A stretch of 64,000 bases of DNA, taken from contig NZ_CP066167.1 in the NCBI RefSeq assembly GCF_016132545.1, positions 2,631,001-2,695,000 on the forward strand, read 5' to 3'. Made by a program: the position numbers and the translations under genes. The notes beneath the pieces were generated by a model, which worked only from the letters and a program-made list of their open reading frames with translations, ran no database searches and had not been told where the DNA came from. Source of the DNA: Spongiibacter nanhainus (GTDB lineage: Bacteria > Pseudomonadota > Gammaproteobacteria > Pseudomonadales > Spongiibacteraceae). Numbering within the stretch: position 1 is the first letter of the stretch; every line of letters starts with the position of its first letter. Below are positions 47,970 through 56,448 of this stretch, in pieces.

Positions 47970-49328
47970 CTAGAGGCGCAAAACGTCGTTGTATAAAGCG
48001 AACACCATCACGGATACCACCAAGGCAAGACCCACCTGATTAGCCCAGGCCTGTACCTGTTCGGTCACGGGTCTCCCCGTTGCCCATTCAATCAGCGCGT
48101 AAACAATGTGCCCGCCATCCAATATTGGAATGGGCAGTAGGTTAAGCACCGCAAGGCTGACACTCAACAGCCCCAGAAAACTCAACCAGGCGACCACCCC
48201 GTACTGGGCCGAAGAGCTGGCCACTTTAGCAATGGTTATCGGGCCGCTCAAGTTTTTCGGAGACAGGAGCCCCATAAGCATTTTTTTAATGGATTCAAGG
48301 GTAAAGCTGGTCATCTGCCAAGTGCGCTGTCCGGCGGCCACCGCGGCACCTACTACGCCGTAGTGCTGAGTGCGCTGCATCGCCTCCGGCCACTGTGGCG
48401 GCGCCACACTGACACCGACAAAACCGGTCGCCACACCATCCTCGTCAACCCGGCGCTCTGGGGTCAGCTCCAGGGACATCAGCTCGCCGCCGCGATTTAC
48501 CGTCATGGTCATTGCCACCTCTGGGCTGGCGCGGACGACCTCCACCCACTGCTGCCAGGAGGTCATGGTCTCGCCATCCACCGCTACGACCAGATCTCCG
48601 GCCTGCAGGCCGGCCCGCTCTGCGGCACTGCCCGCCACAACATCGGCCACTTTGGGGACAATTTTTGGTGTATACAGGGTCACGCCCAGTTCCTGCACCG
48701 GATTGGGTTCTTCAGCGCCCTGCATCCAGCGGTCCAACTCCACTCGCCGCTGGGCGACGATATCCGAACCGTCATTTTTTACGCCAAGGGTCAGCAGGCC
48801 ACTTTCACCGATGCGCTCCAGCAGCTGCAACTGCAGCGCCTCCCAAGTGGGGGTTGCCTCACCGTCGACGGTGACAATTTCCTGACCAACCTCTAGGCCG
48901 GCGCGCTCGGCCAGCGAGCCCGCCTCGATCTCTTCAATAATCGGCGCCACACCGTTGACGCCGTTGAGAAACACCAGCCAGTACACCAGTATCGCCAGGG
49001 CAAAGTTGGCCAGCGGCCCGGCAGCGGCAATGGCAATACGGGCCTTGGGAGAGGCGCGATTAAAGGCCATGTGCTGTTCCTCGGCTGCCACCGGCGCTTC
49101 CCGCTCGTCCAGCATTTTGACGTAGCCCCCAAGCGGAATACCGGCGATAACGTACTCCACGCCGTCTTTACCGTGCCAGGTATACAGGGGTTTGCCGAAA
49201 CCGACTGAAAAGCGCAGCACCTTGACACCGCAGCGCCGCGCCACCCAGAAATGACCGTACTCGTGCACCGACACCAGCACACCGAGGGTGAATACAGTAA
49301 TGACTACAGTTTGAAGAATATCCAACAC
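47970..49328 (-). CDS. rseP: site-2 protease RseP
   Basis: A 452-residue intramembrane zinc metalloprotease that completes cleavage of anti-sigma-E factors. The zinc motif HEYGH is at residues 22-26 and the third ligand is in LNLLPIPILDGGHIVY near the C-terminus. Two PDZ domains lie between (about 115-190 and 205-300). Located between dxr and bamA, the usual envelope-stress position. Confidence 0.96.
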   Translation of the reverse strand: MLDILQTVVITVFTLGVLVSVHEYGHFWVARRCGVKVLRFSVGFGKPLYTWHGKDGVEYVIAGIPLGGYVKMLDEREAPVAAEEQHMAFNRASPKARIAIAAAGPLANFALAILVYWLVFLNGVNGVAPIIEEIEAGSLAERAGLEVGQEIVTVDGEATPTWEALQLQLLERIGESGLLTLGVKNDGSDIVAQRRVELDRWMQGAEEPNPVQELGVTLYTPKIVPKVADVVAGSAAERAGLQAGDLVVAVDGETMTSWQQWVEVVRASPEVAMTMTVNRGGELMSLELTPERRVDEDGVATGFVGVSVAPPQWPEAMQRTQHYGVVGAAVAAGQRTWQMTSFTLESIKKMLMGLLSPKNLSGPITIAKVASSSAQYGVVAWLSFLGLLSVSLAVLNLLPIPILDGGHIVYALIEWATGRPVTEQVQAWANQVGLALVVSVMVFALYNDVLRL

Positions 49329-49329
49329 C

Positions 49330-50526
49330 TTACTGCCTCTCTGTTGCCGGCAAGCGGCCCGGTGTCGCCAGTATGTCTTGGGCTACACGGCGCGCCTGCG
49401 CATCCGCAGCTTGGACCGCCTCCAGGGTCTCAGGTTCAACACTCTCAACCCGGGACATCACCGCCTCAAGAAGCCTGGGAATCTCCACAAAGGCCAATTG
49501 CTCATCCAGGAAGGCCGCCACCGCGACCTCGTTGGCCGCGTTCAACACCGCGCTGGCGCAGCCCCCGGCCTCAGCGGCCTCCCGGGCCAGCCGCAGGCAG
49601 GGAAAGCGCTGCGGGTCCGGGGCCTCAAAATCAAGTCGCCCCTGGGCAATAAGATCGAGACTGCCGACCCCGGAATCAATGCGCTCCGGCCAGGCCAGGG
49701 CATGGGCGATGGGGGTACGCATATCGGGGTTGCCCAACTGCGCCAGTACCGAGCCATCCACATATTCCACCATGGAGTGCACCACGCTTTGCGGGTGGAC
49801 AACCACCTCGACCAGGGCGGGCGGTGTATCAAACAGCCAACAGGCTTCTATAAGCTCGAGGCCCTTGTTCATCATGGTGGCGGAATCCACCGAGATTTTT
49901 CGGCCCATAGACCAGTTGGGGTGGGCGCAGGCTTCATCCGGCGTCACCGCGGCCAGACTGGCCAGGGATCGGTTGCGAAACGGCCCACCGGAGGCGGTGA
50001 GCAAGATACGTCGCACCCCCTGCTCCCTAACGCCACCACCATTATCGGTGGGAAGGCACTGAAAAATGGCATTGTGCTCACTGTCGATCGGCAGTAGCGT
50101 TGCACCGCTGCGGGCCACGGCCTGCATAAACAAGCCCCCGGCCATAACCAACGCTTCCTTGTTGGCCAACAGGACTTTGCGCCCCGCCTCTACCGCCGCC
50201 AAGGTGGGCAACAGGCCGGCGGCGCCCACAATGGCCGCCATGGTGATATCGGCGGCTGCCGCCACCTGACACAAGCCCTCTTCACCACTGAGCACCTGTG
50301 TCGCCAAGCCCTCACGGCACAGCGCATTCTCGAGCTGCTGGGCGGCATCGGCGTCGCGCATTACCGCAAACTGTGGCTGAAACTGAATGACCTGCTGTAA
50401 CAGCAGAGCGACCTGACTGTTGGCGGTGAGAGCCAGCACTTGGTAGCGCTCGGGGTGACGCGCCAATACATCCAGGGTGCTTTTGCCTATGGACCCGGTT
50501 GAGCCCAGTACGGTAACCGACTGCAT
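49330..50526 (-). CDS. dxr: 1-deoxy-D-xylulose 5-phosphate reductoisomerase
   Basis: A 398-residue NADPH-dependent enzyme that commits DXP to the MEP isoprenoid pathway. [15 protein letters not shown] is the NADPH motif, [15 protein letters not shown] and [12 protein letters not shown] the metal and substrate sites. The ATG at 50526 overlaps the cdsA stop by one base (TAATG); a GTG three codons earlier is rejected. It is one base before rseP. Confidence 0.97.
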   Translation of the reverse strand: MQSVTVLGSTGSIGKSTLDVLARHPERYQVLALTANSQVALLLQQVIQFQPQFAVMRDADAAQQLENALCREGLATQVLSGEEGLCQVAAAADITMAAIVGAAGLLPTLAAVEAGRKVLLANKEALVMAGGLFMQAVARSGATLLPIDSEHNAIFQCLPTDNGGGVREQGVRRILLTASGGPFRNRSLASLAAVTPDEACAHPNWSMGRKISVDSATMMNKGLELIEACWLFDTPPALVEVVVHPQSVVHSMVEYVDGSVLAQLGNPDMRTPIAHALAWPERIDSGVGSLDLIAQGRLDFEAPDPQRFPCLRLAREAAEAGGCASAVLNAANEVAVAAFLDEQLAFVEIPRLLEAVMSRVESVEPETLEAVQAADAQARRVAQDILATPGRLPATERQ

Positions 50527-51362
50527 TACACCCACCCCACCGACATCAGCCCCAGCGTGAATACCGGCGTTGCGGCAGTAAGGCTATCGATGCGATCCAT
50601 GATCCCGCCGTGACCGGGCAACAGATCGCCGCTGTCTTTAATACCGCGATGGCGCTTAACCATACTCTCCAGCAAATCCCCCAATACGGAGGCCAGCACA
50701 GTGGCCACCGCCACTACCAACATTGCCACCAAGCCCGCAGACATACCACCTGGCCACAGCGCCCACAGCAGCGCCATTAGCGCCACGCTGCACGCCACGC
50801 CGCCCCAGAAGCCCGCCCAGGATTTACCGGGGCTCACATTGGGCGCCAATTTGGCGCGACCAAACGCGCGGCCACAAAAATAGGCACCGATATCCGCTGC
50901 GGCAACCAGCGCAATCACTAACAATATCAGCCATACCCCGGCCGGCAGCGTGCGCAAAAAGCACAGTGACAGCCACGCTGGCGCCAATGTCATCAGCCCC
51001 ATTGCACAGCGAAGTGCTGGCGAGCCCCACAAACTAGCGCTGGCCGGATAACCTTTAACCCAAAGCAGTGCTACCGCCCACCAAATACACGCAGCAACCA
51101 AGACCTCTCGCATCGCCAGCAGGTCGGGGGCGCTGAACAGGCCCACCCACCACGCCAGCGCGGCCATGAGTCCGCCGCACAACGCCACAAAGCCCAGCCG
51201 CGCGGCAGCGCCGCTCAGACCACTAAGGTCAGACCACTCCCAGGCTGCCAGCAACACCAGCGCCGCAAACAACAGCGCCAAATAATGGCTTGGCAACAGC
51301 GCCAGCGCCGCAAACAGCGCTGCCACTATCAATATGGCGGTGATTACCCGCTGTTTAAGCAT
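50526..51362 (-). CDS. cdsA: phosphatidate cytidylyltransferase
   Basis: A 278-residue multi-pass membrane enzyme that makes CDP-diacylglycerol, precursor of all phospholipids. Several hydrophobic segments are evident in the first 200 residues, with [27 protein letters not shown] and the signature [37 protein letters not shown] near the C-terminus. It follows uppS by 30 bases. Confidence 0.96.
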   Translation of the reverse strand: MLKQRVITAILIVAALFAALALLPSHYLALLFAALVLLAAWEWSDLSGLSGAAARLGFVALCGGLMAALAWWVGLFSAPDLLAMREVLVAACIWWAVALLWVKGYPASASLWGSPALRCAMGLMTLAPAWLSLCFLRTLPAGVWLILLVIALVAAADIGAYFCGRAFGRAKLAPNVSPGKSWAGFWGGVACSVALMALLWALWPGGMSAGLVAMLVVAVATVLASVLGDLLESMVKRHRGIKDSGDLLPGHGGIMDRIDSLTAATPVFTLGLMSVGWV

Positions 51363-51392
51363 CGTAAAACTGTCTCTCTAGCCGTTTCATTA

Positions 51393-52148
51393 TCATTTTT
51401 CCGGCTGCCCGGCGTCCCGGCGGCTGCCAAAGCGACGGTCCCGCTGGGCATAGGCCTGAAGCGCCGCCGTCATTTCTGCCTCGCCAAAATCGGGCCATAA
51501 GCAGGGGCTAAAATAAAGTTCGCTGTAAGCCAGCTGCCACAGCATAAAATTGCTGATGCGCTGCTCACCCGCCGTCCGGATACATAAATCCGGGTTCGGC
51601 AGGTCCGACAGGGACAGGGCCTCGCTAAACCGGGGAATATCGATTTGCTCTGCCGTCAATTCACCGCGCTGAACTTGAGCAGCCAGCTGTCGAGCAGCGT
51701 GGACGATATCCCACTGACCACCGTAGTCCACGGCGATCACCAATTGAGTGTTGGTATTGTTGCGGGTCAACGCTTCGCTGCGGGCCATGCGTTCTTGCAG
51801 CGCCGCAGACAATTGCTCGCGTTGCCCCATAAAGCGAACGCGCACCCCGTCCTTGTGCAGCTGTTGCACTTCACTGTCGAGATAGTGGGAGAACAAACGC
51901 ATTAGCGCCCGCACTTCCATGCTGGGGCGCTGCCAATTTTCGCTGGAGAAGGCAAAGACCGTCACCACTTCCACGCCACTGTCACGACACACTCTGAGCA
52001 CCGGACGGATTGCCTCTACCCCCGCGCGATGGCCGCTGGAAGAGCGCAAGCCGCGCTTTTTAGCCCACCGGTTGTTGCCATCCATAATAATGGCAACATG
52101 CCGCGGTACCGACGGTACCGAAGCGGCTTGCGGTGTCGAATCAGACAT
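51393..52148 (-). CDS. uppS: undecaprenyl diphosphate synthase
   Basis: A 251-residue cis-prenyltransferase that makes the C55 carrier lipid for peptidoglycan and O-antigen. HVAIIMDGNNRWAKKRG contains the catalytic Asp23, and TVFAFSSENWQRP and DLCIRTAGEQRISNFMLWQLAYSELYF are signatures. Joined with dxr and ispG, three isoprenoid genes are in this window. It lies 11 bases after frr. Confidence 0.97.
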   Translation of the reverse strand: MSDSTPQAASVPSVPRHVAIIMDGNNRWAKKRGLRSSSGHRAGVEAIRPVLRVCRDSGVEVVTVFAFSSENWQRPSMEVRALMRLFSHYLDSEVQQLHKDGVRVRFMGQREQLSAALQERMARSEALTRNNTNTQLVIAVDYGGQWDIVHAARQLAAQVQRGELTAEQIDIPRFSEALSLSDLPNPDLCIRTAGEQRISNFMLWQLAYSELYFSPCLWPDFGEAEMTAALQAYAQRDRRFGSRRDAGQPEK

Positions 52149-52159
52149 GGTGAACCCGA

Positions 52160-52717
52160 TCAGATTTCCATCAGGTCGGTTTCTTTAGCGGCCAGTGCTT
52201 TATCGACTTCGGCAATAAACTGGTCGGTAATTTTCTGGATATCGTCCTGGGCACGACGCTCTTCGTCTTCGCTGATCTCTTTTTCTTTGAGCAGCTCTTT
52301 GACATCGCTCAGGACGTCCCGGCGGGCGTTACGGATAGAAATCCGCGCACTTTCAGCTTCCTGACGGGCCTGCTTGATATAGCCCTTGCGGGTTTCCTCG
52401 GTGAGGGGCGGCATAGGAATACGAATCACCGCACCGGCGGTACTGGGGTTCAACCCCAGGTCCGATTTCATGATGGCCTTTTCAATTTCCGGCACCATGT
52501 TTTTTTCCCAAGGGGTAACGCTCAGAGTACGGGCGTCTTCGACACCGATATTGGCGACCTGCGACAAGGGAGTTTCCGAGCCGTAGTAGGAGACCCGCAG
52601 CCCGTCCAGCAAACTGGGGTGAGCCCGCCCGGTGCGGATCTTGTTAAAATTGCTGCCCAGCGCTTCGATGGATTTGGTCATGCGCTCTTTGGCATCTTGT
52701 TTGAGTTCGTCGATCAT
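52160..52717 (-). CDS. frr: ribosome recycling factor
   Basis: A 185-residue protein, the standard length, that splits post-termination ribosomes with EF-G. It starts [20 protein letters not shown] and contains [21 protein letters not shown] and [19 protein letters not shown]. The ATG at 52717 has AGGAGA upstream; the 42 upstream codons belong to the pyrH 3' end in another frame. It is 11 bases after pyrH. Confidence 0.98.
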   Translation of the reverse strand: MIDELKQDAKERMTKSIEALGSNFNKIRTGRAHPSLLDGLRVSYYGSETPLSQVANIGVEDARTLSVTPWEKNMVPEIEKAIMKSDLGLNPSTAGAVIRIPMPPLTEETRKGYIKQARQEAESARISIRNARRDVLSDVKELLKEKEISEDEERRAQDDIQKITDQFIAEVDKALAAKETDLMEI

Positions 52718-52728
52718 CACCGATTCTC

Positions 52729-53466
52729 CTAGGGCTGTTCCGCCGCCACCAGCGTACCGTCGCTGCCGCCGACTACAATATTCAATAGCGCGCCCTGATG
52801 CTCCATCGCAAACACCCGCACAGGCATATTGTGATCGCGGCACAGGCAGATCGCGGTGAGGTCCATGACCTCCAACTTACGATCCAGCACTTCGTCAAAA
52901 CTGAGAAAATCAAATTTTACCGCGTCTGGGTCCACCATGGGATCAGCGCTGTACACACCATCCACCTTGGTGGCTTTCAGCACCAGATCGGCTTCCACTT
53001 CAATCCCCCGCAGGCAGGCAGCGGAATCCGTGGTAAAGAAGGGGTTGCCGGTACCGGCCGCAAAGATTACCACTTCGCCCCGCCGCAGCGCGCGAATCGC
53101 CTTGCGGCGATCGTAGTGATCAACCACCCCGCTCATGGGAATGGCCGACATCACGGTGGATTTAATATTGCTGCGTTCCAGGGCATCACGCAATGCCAGA
53201 GCATTCATCAGCGTCGCCAACATGCCCATATGGTCGCCAGTGACCCGGTCGAGACCGGCCTGTTGCAGGGCGGCACCACGGAACAGATTGCCGCCGCCGA
53301 CCACCAGGCCGACCTGCACACCGATGCCGACCAACTGCCCCACTTCCAGGGCCATGCGATCCAGCACCTTGGGGTCGATTCCAAAGCCCAAGTTGCCCAT
53401 CAGCGCTTCGCCGCTGAGTTTTAGCAGTATTCTTTTGTACTTTTTGTCCCGGCCCTGGCTCGACAT
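52729..53466 (-). CDS. pyrH: uridylate kinase
   Basis: A 245-residue UMP kinase of the amino acid kinase fold, feeding pyrimidine nucleotide synthesis. [13 protein letters not shown] and [38 protein letters not shown] are typical, as is [30 protein letters not shown]. It follows tsf by 107 bases and precedes frr. Confidence 0.97.
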   Translation of the reverse strand: MSSQGRDKKYKRILLKLSGEALMGNLGFGIDPKVLDRMALEVGQLVGIGVQVGLVVGGGNLFRGAALQQAGLDRVTGDHMGMLATLMNALALRDALERSNIKSTVMSAIPMSGVVDHYDRRKAIRALRRGEVVIFAAGTGNPFFTTDSAACLRGIEVEADLVLKATKVDGVYSADPMVDPDAVKFDFLSFDEVLDRKLEVMDLTAICLCRDHNMPVRVFAMEHQGALLNIVVGGSDGTLVAAEQP

Positions 53467-53573
53467 GCTTCAACCCCAATCAGCAAAAGTGACGGGAGCG
53501 CGAGCACCGCCTCCCGGGAAGCCACGCCGGGCGCGTCGTCCCGGCGGGCTGCGAAAATACTGCGTGTTTGCTA

Positions 53574-54437
53574 TCAGCCCTTGAGCTGAGCGGCCACTTC
53601 TGCAGCAAAATCGACGTCTTCCTTCTCGATACCCTCGCCCACTTCATAGCGAATATAGCTCTGAATATCGGCGCCGCCGTTTTTCAGCAGCTTGCCCACA
53701 GTCAGATCGGGGTCTTTGACAAAGGCTTGGTCGACAAGTGCATTTTCAGACAGGAATTTGCGAATCCGGCCTTGAATCATTTTTTCAATGATTTCAGCCG
53801 GCTTGCCGCTTTCCTGAGCCTGAGCAGTGAATATTTCTTTCTCCTTGGCCACGACCTCTTCAGGCATGTCCTCGGGGCGAGCCACACGGGGGTTGACCGC
53901 CGCAACATGCATAGCAACGTCACGTGCCAGCTCCGCATCGCCACCTTTCAGCGCAACCAGTACACCAATGCGGTTGTTGGAGTGTACGTAGCTGTCAACA
54001 ACGCCGCCCTCGGCAGCCAGCACTTCGGCGCGGCGAACGGTGATGTTTTCACCGATCTTTTGCACCAATGCCTCGCGAGCCGCTTCCAGGTCACCCGCCA
54101 TCAGCGAAGCAACGTCACTGTTTTTGCTGGCAAAGGCTTGATCGGCCACTTGACCGACGAAAGCCAGAAAGCCTTCGTCCCGGGCCACAAAGTCAGTTTC
54201 GCTGTTCACTTCCACCAGTACGCCGTAACTGCCGTCTTCAGCAATACGGGTCGCAACAACGCCATCTGCCGCGGTGCGACCAGCTTTCTTGGCGGCTTTC
54301 ATGCCACTGGACTTGCGCAGCTCTTCAATGGCCAGCTCAATGTCTCCGTTTGCTTCATTCAGTGCTTTCTTGCACTCCATCATGCCCAGGCCGGTGCGCT
54401 CGCGAAGCTCTTTCACCATTGCTGCTGATACAGCCAT
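53574..54437 (-). CDS. tsf: elongation factor Ts
   Basis: A 287-residue guanine nucleotide exchange factor for EF-Tu. The N-terminal [26 protein letters not shown] and the core [16 protein letters not shown] are diagnostic, followed by [14 protein letters not shown]. The ATG at 54437 is chosen because it gives the conserved [15 protein letters not shown] start. It lies downstream of rpsB across a terminator-like hairpin. Confidence 0.98.
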   Translation of the reverse strand: MAVSAAMVKELRERTGLGMMECKKALNEANGDIELAIEELRKSSGMKAAKKAGRTAADGVVATRIAEDGSYGVLVEVNSETDFVARDEGFLAFVGQVADQAFASKNSDVASLMAGDLEAAREALVQKIGENITVRRAEVLAAEGGVVDSYVHSNNRIGVLVALKGGDAELARDVAMHVAAVNPRVARPEDMPEEVVAKEKEIFTAQAQESGKPAEIIEKMIQGRIRKFLSENALVDQAFVKDPDLTVGKLLKNGGADIQSYIRYEVGEGIEKEDVDFAAEVAAQLKG

Positions 54438-54500
54438 CCTTAAATTCCTCTCGTTTAGACTAGATTCGTCCCGGCCTTGCCGGGCCTGCGAATTTCCCAC

Positions 54501-54521
54501 TCACTTGCTACAAACAAGTGA
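54501..54521 (-). other. hairpin in the tsf leader
   Basis: TCACTTG (54501-54507) and CAAGTGA (54515-54521) form a perfect 7-bp stem around a 7-base loop. It lies between the rpsB/tsf terminator and the tsf start and may stabilise or process the tsf message. Confidence 0.35.
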
Positions 54522-54527
54522 CAATCC

Positions 54528-54550
54528 AAAAAAAGGGGGCCTTGCCCCCT
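54528..54550 (-). terminator. intrinsic terminator between rpsB and tsf
   Basis: Read on the minus strand, AGGGGGC and GCCCCCT (54550-54544 and 54540-54534) form a 7-bp stem with a 3-base loop, followed at once by a run of T (54533-54528). It lies 26 bases after the rpsB stop. A partial terminator here is known to reduce tsf relative to rpsB in E. coli. Confidence 0.8.
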
Positions 54551-54575
54551 TCGTTAACTGCCTAAAGGGCACCGC

Positions 54576-55325
54576 TTACTCAGCTGCGGCGTCGCCCTCG
54601 CCCTCCGGGCTCACTTCCACAAACTCGTCGGCGGCCACATTGGCGGTTGCGGTGGCGTTGATCACAGTCTCAGCCACAGCGTTCACATAGAGTTTGATGG
54701 CACGGATGGCGTCATCGTTGCCGGGAATCACGTAGTCGATACCGTCGGGGTTGCTGTTGGTATCAACCACACCGATAACAGGAATACCCAGCTTGTTGGC
54801 TTCCTGGATGGCAATGCGCTCGTGATCGACGTCGATAACAAACAGCGCGTCGGGAAGACCAGCCATATCCTTGATACCGCCGATGCTGCGCTCCAGCTTT
54901 TCCATATCGCGGCGGCGCATCAGAGCTTCTTTCTTGGTCAATTTGTCGAAGGTGCCGTCCTGCTCCTGGGCTTCCAGGTCGCGCAGGCGACGCACTGACT
55001 GACGAATGGTTTTGTAGTTGGTGAGCATGCCGCCCAACCAGCGGTGGCTAACGTAGGGCATCCCCGCGCGGGTAGCCTGCTCAGCAACAATTTTGCTCGC
55101 AGCACGCTTGGTACCAACAAAGAGGATTTTGCTCTTGTTGGCGGCCAGCTTTTCGATGGCGCTGAGCGCCTCGTTCATGGCCGGCACGCTGTGCTCGAGG
55201 TTGATGATGTGAATCTTGTTGCGGGCACCAAAAATGAAGGGCGCCATTTTGGGGTTCCAGAAACGGGTCTGGTGACCGAAGTGAACCCCGGCCTGCAGCA
55301 TATCGCGCATGCTTACTTGTGACAT
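54576..55325 (-). CDS. rpsB: 30S ribosomal protein S2
   Basis: A 249-residue ribosomal protein. [39 protein letters not shown] and [19 protein letters not shown] are hallmark segments. An AAGGA ribosome site precedes the ATG. The leader of about 140 bases may carry S2 autoregulation, as in other gammaproteobacteria, but I could not identify the specific fold. It is the first gene of the rpsB-tsf-pyrH-frr block. Confidence 0.98.
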   Translation of the reverse strand: MSQVSMRDMLQAGVHFGHQTRFWNPKMAPFIFGARNKIHIINLEHSVPAMNEALSAIEKLAANKSKILFVGTKRAASKIVAEQATRAGMPYVSHRWLGGMLTNYKTIRQSVRRLRDLEAQEQDGTFDKLTKKEALMRRRDMEKLERSIGGIKDMAGLPDALFVIDVDHERIAIQEANKLGIPVIGVVDTNSNPDGIDYVIPGNDDAIRAIKLYVNAVAETVINATATANVAADEFVEVSPEGEGDAAAE

Positions 55326-55469
55326 GATTTTTCCTTAAATATCATCGGGTTAGGAACTTGCATCCACCCCACAACCCAACCACAGTCTAGCTGCAGCACC
55401 CGGGATTGTGTGCCGGTGAACACGCGTCGTTAAGTGTCCCAGAACGGAGCGCTCCGCTCGGGGCGCGTA

Positions 55470-55478
55470 TTTATACCA
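55470..55478 (-). promoter_or_regulatory. extended -10 promoter for rpsB
   Basis: The minus strand reads TGG then TATAAA (55478-55470), an extended -10, followed by a GC-rich discriminator (TACGCGCCCC), a feature of stringently controlled ribosomal promoters. The -35 is poor. The self-complementary CGGAGCGCTCCG (55445-55456) lies near the expected message start. The 325-base divergent region 55326-55650 otherwise holds the rpsB leader and a TACAAT box at 55584-55589, a possible -10 for map. Confidence 0.45.
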
Positions 55479-55650
55479 CAGAGCCCCGCGGCAATAAAGC
55501 TGGAATTGGCGCCAAATGGCCGACTAGCGGGCACGAAGGCCGCCCTGCCCCAGCCTTTGATCGTCGACAAGCGGCTGATGGTTTACAATGCGCCCTTTTG
55601 TGCTCCGGGATCACTCATCCGCCGGAGCAGAACTGCCGGAAATCTGTTTT

Positions 55651-56448
55651 ATGAATGTCAGCATCAAAAGCCCCGAAGACATCGCCGCCATGCGCGTCGC
55701 GGGGCGCCTCGCTGCCGAGGTTCTGGATATGATCGCCCCCTATGTCAAACCTGGGGTGACCACTGGCGAGTTGGATAAGATCTGCCACGACTATATCACC
55801 CAGCACCAACAGGCGATCCCCGCCCCCCTTAACTACAACGGCTTTCCCAAGTCGATCTGTACTTCAGTCAACGAGGTCATCTGCCACGGCATCCCCTCGG
55901 ACAAGAAGGTGTTAAAAGACGGCGACATCCTCAATATCGATGTCACCGTAATAAAGGATGGCTGGCACGGCGACACCAATCGCATGTATTACGTGGGGGA
56001 CGTCCCCGAGCACGCCAAACGCCTGTGCGCGGTTACCCAGGAGTGCCTCTACAAGGCCATTGAGCTGGTGCGGCCGGGCTGTTATCTCAGCGACATCGGC
56101 AAGGTGATAGCCAAACACGCCCGGGCCAATCACTACTCGGTCGTCGAAGAGTATTGTGGGCACGGCATCGGCCGGGGCTTCCATGAGGACCCGCAGGTGC
56201 TGCACTACGGCGAGGGTTACAACCGCCGCAACGACCTGGAATTAAAAGAGGGCATGACCTTCACCATTGAACCGATGATCAACGCCGGTAAAAAACAGAC
56301 CAAGCTCAATATGAAAGATGGCTGGACCGTGACTACTAAAGATCGTCGACTGTCCGCGCAGTGGGAGCACACCATGGCAGTGACCGCCACGGGTGTGGAA
56401 GTTCTGACTGCTCGCCCCGACGAGCCGTTTTTCCGAGGAGATGTATGA
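55651..56448 (+). CDS. map: methionine aminopeptidase type I
   Basis: A 265-residue metalloprotease that removes the initiator methionine. The metal ligands occur in DGDILNIDVTVIKDGWHGDTNRMY, VEEYCGHGIGRGFHEDP and MTFTIEPMIN, with the final Glu in SAQWEHTMAVT. The ATG at 55651 begins the family start NVSIKSPEDIAAMRVAGRLAAEVLD; an ATG 21 codons earlier is rejected. It overlaps glnD by four bases and is divergent from rpsB. Confidence 0.97.
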   Translation: MNVSIKSPEDIAAMRVAGRLAAEVLDMIAPYVKPGVTTGELDKICHDYITQHQQAIPAPLNYNGFPKSICTSVNEVICHGIPSDKKVLKDGDILNIDVTVIKDGWHGDTNRMYYVGDVPEHAKRLCAVTQECLYKAIELVRPGCYLSDIGKVIAKHARANHYSVVEEYCGHGIGRGFHEDPQVLHYGEGYNRRNDLELKEGMTFTIEPMINAGKKQTKLNMKDGWTVTTKDRRLSAQWEHTMAVTATGVEVLTARPDEPFFRGDV

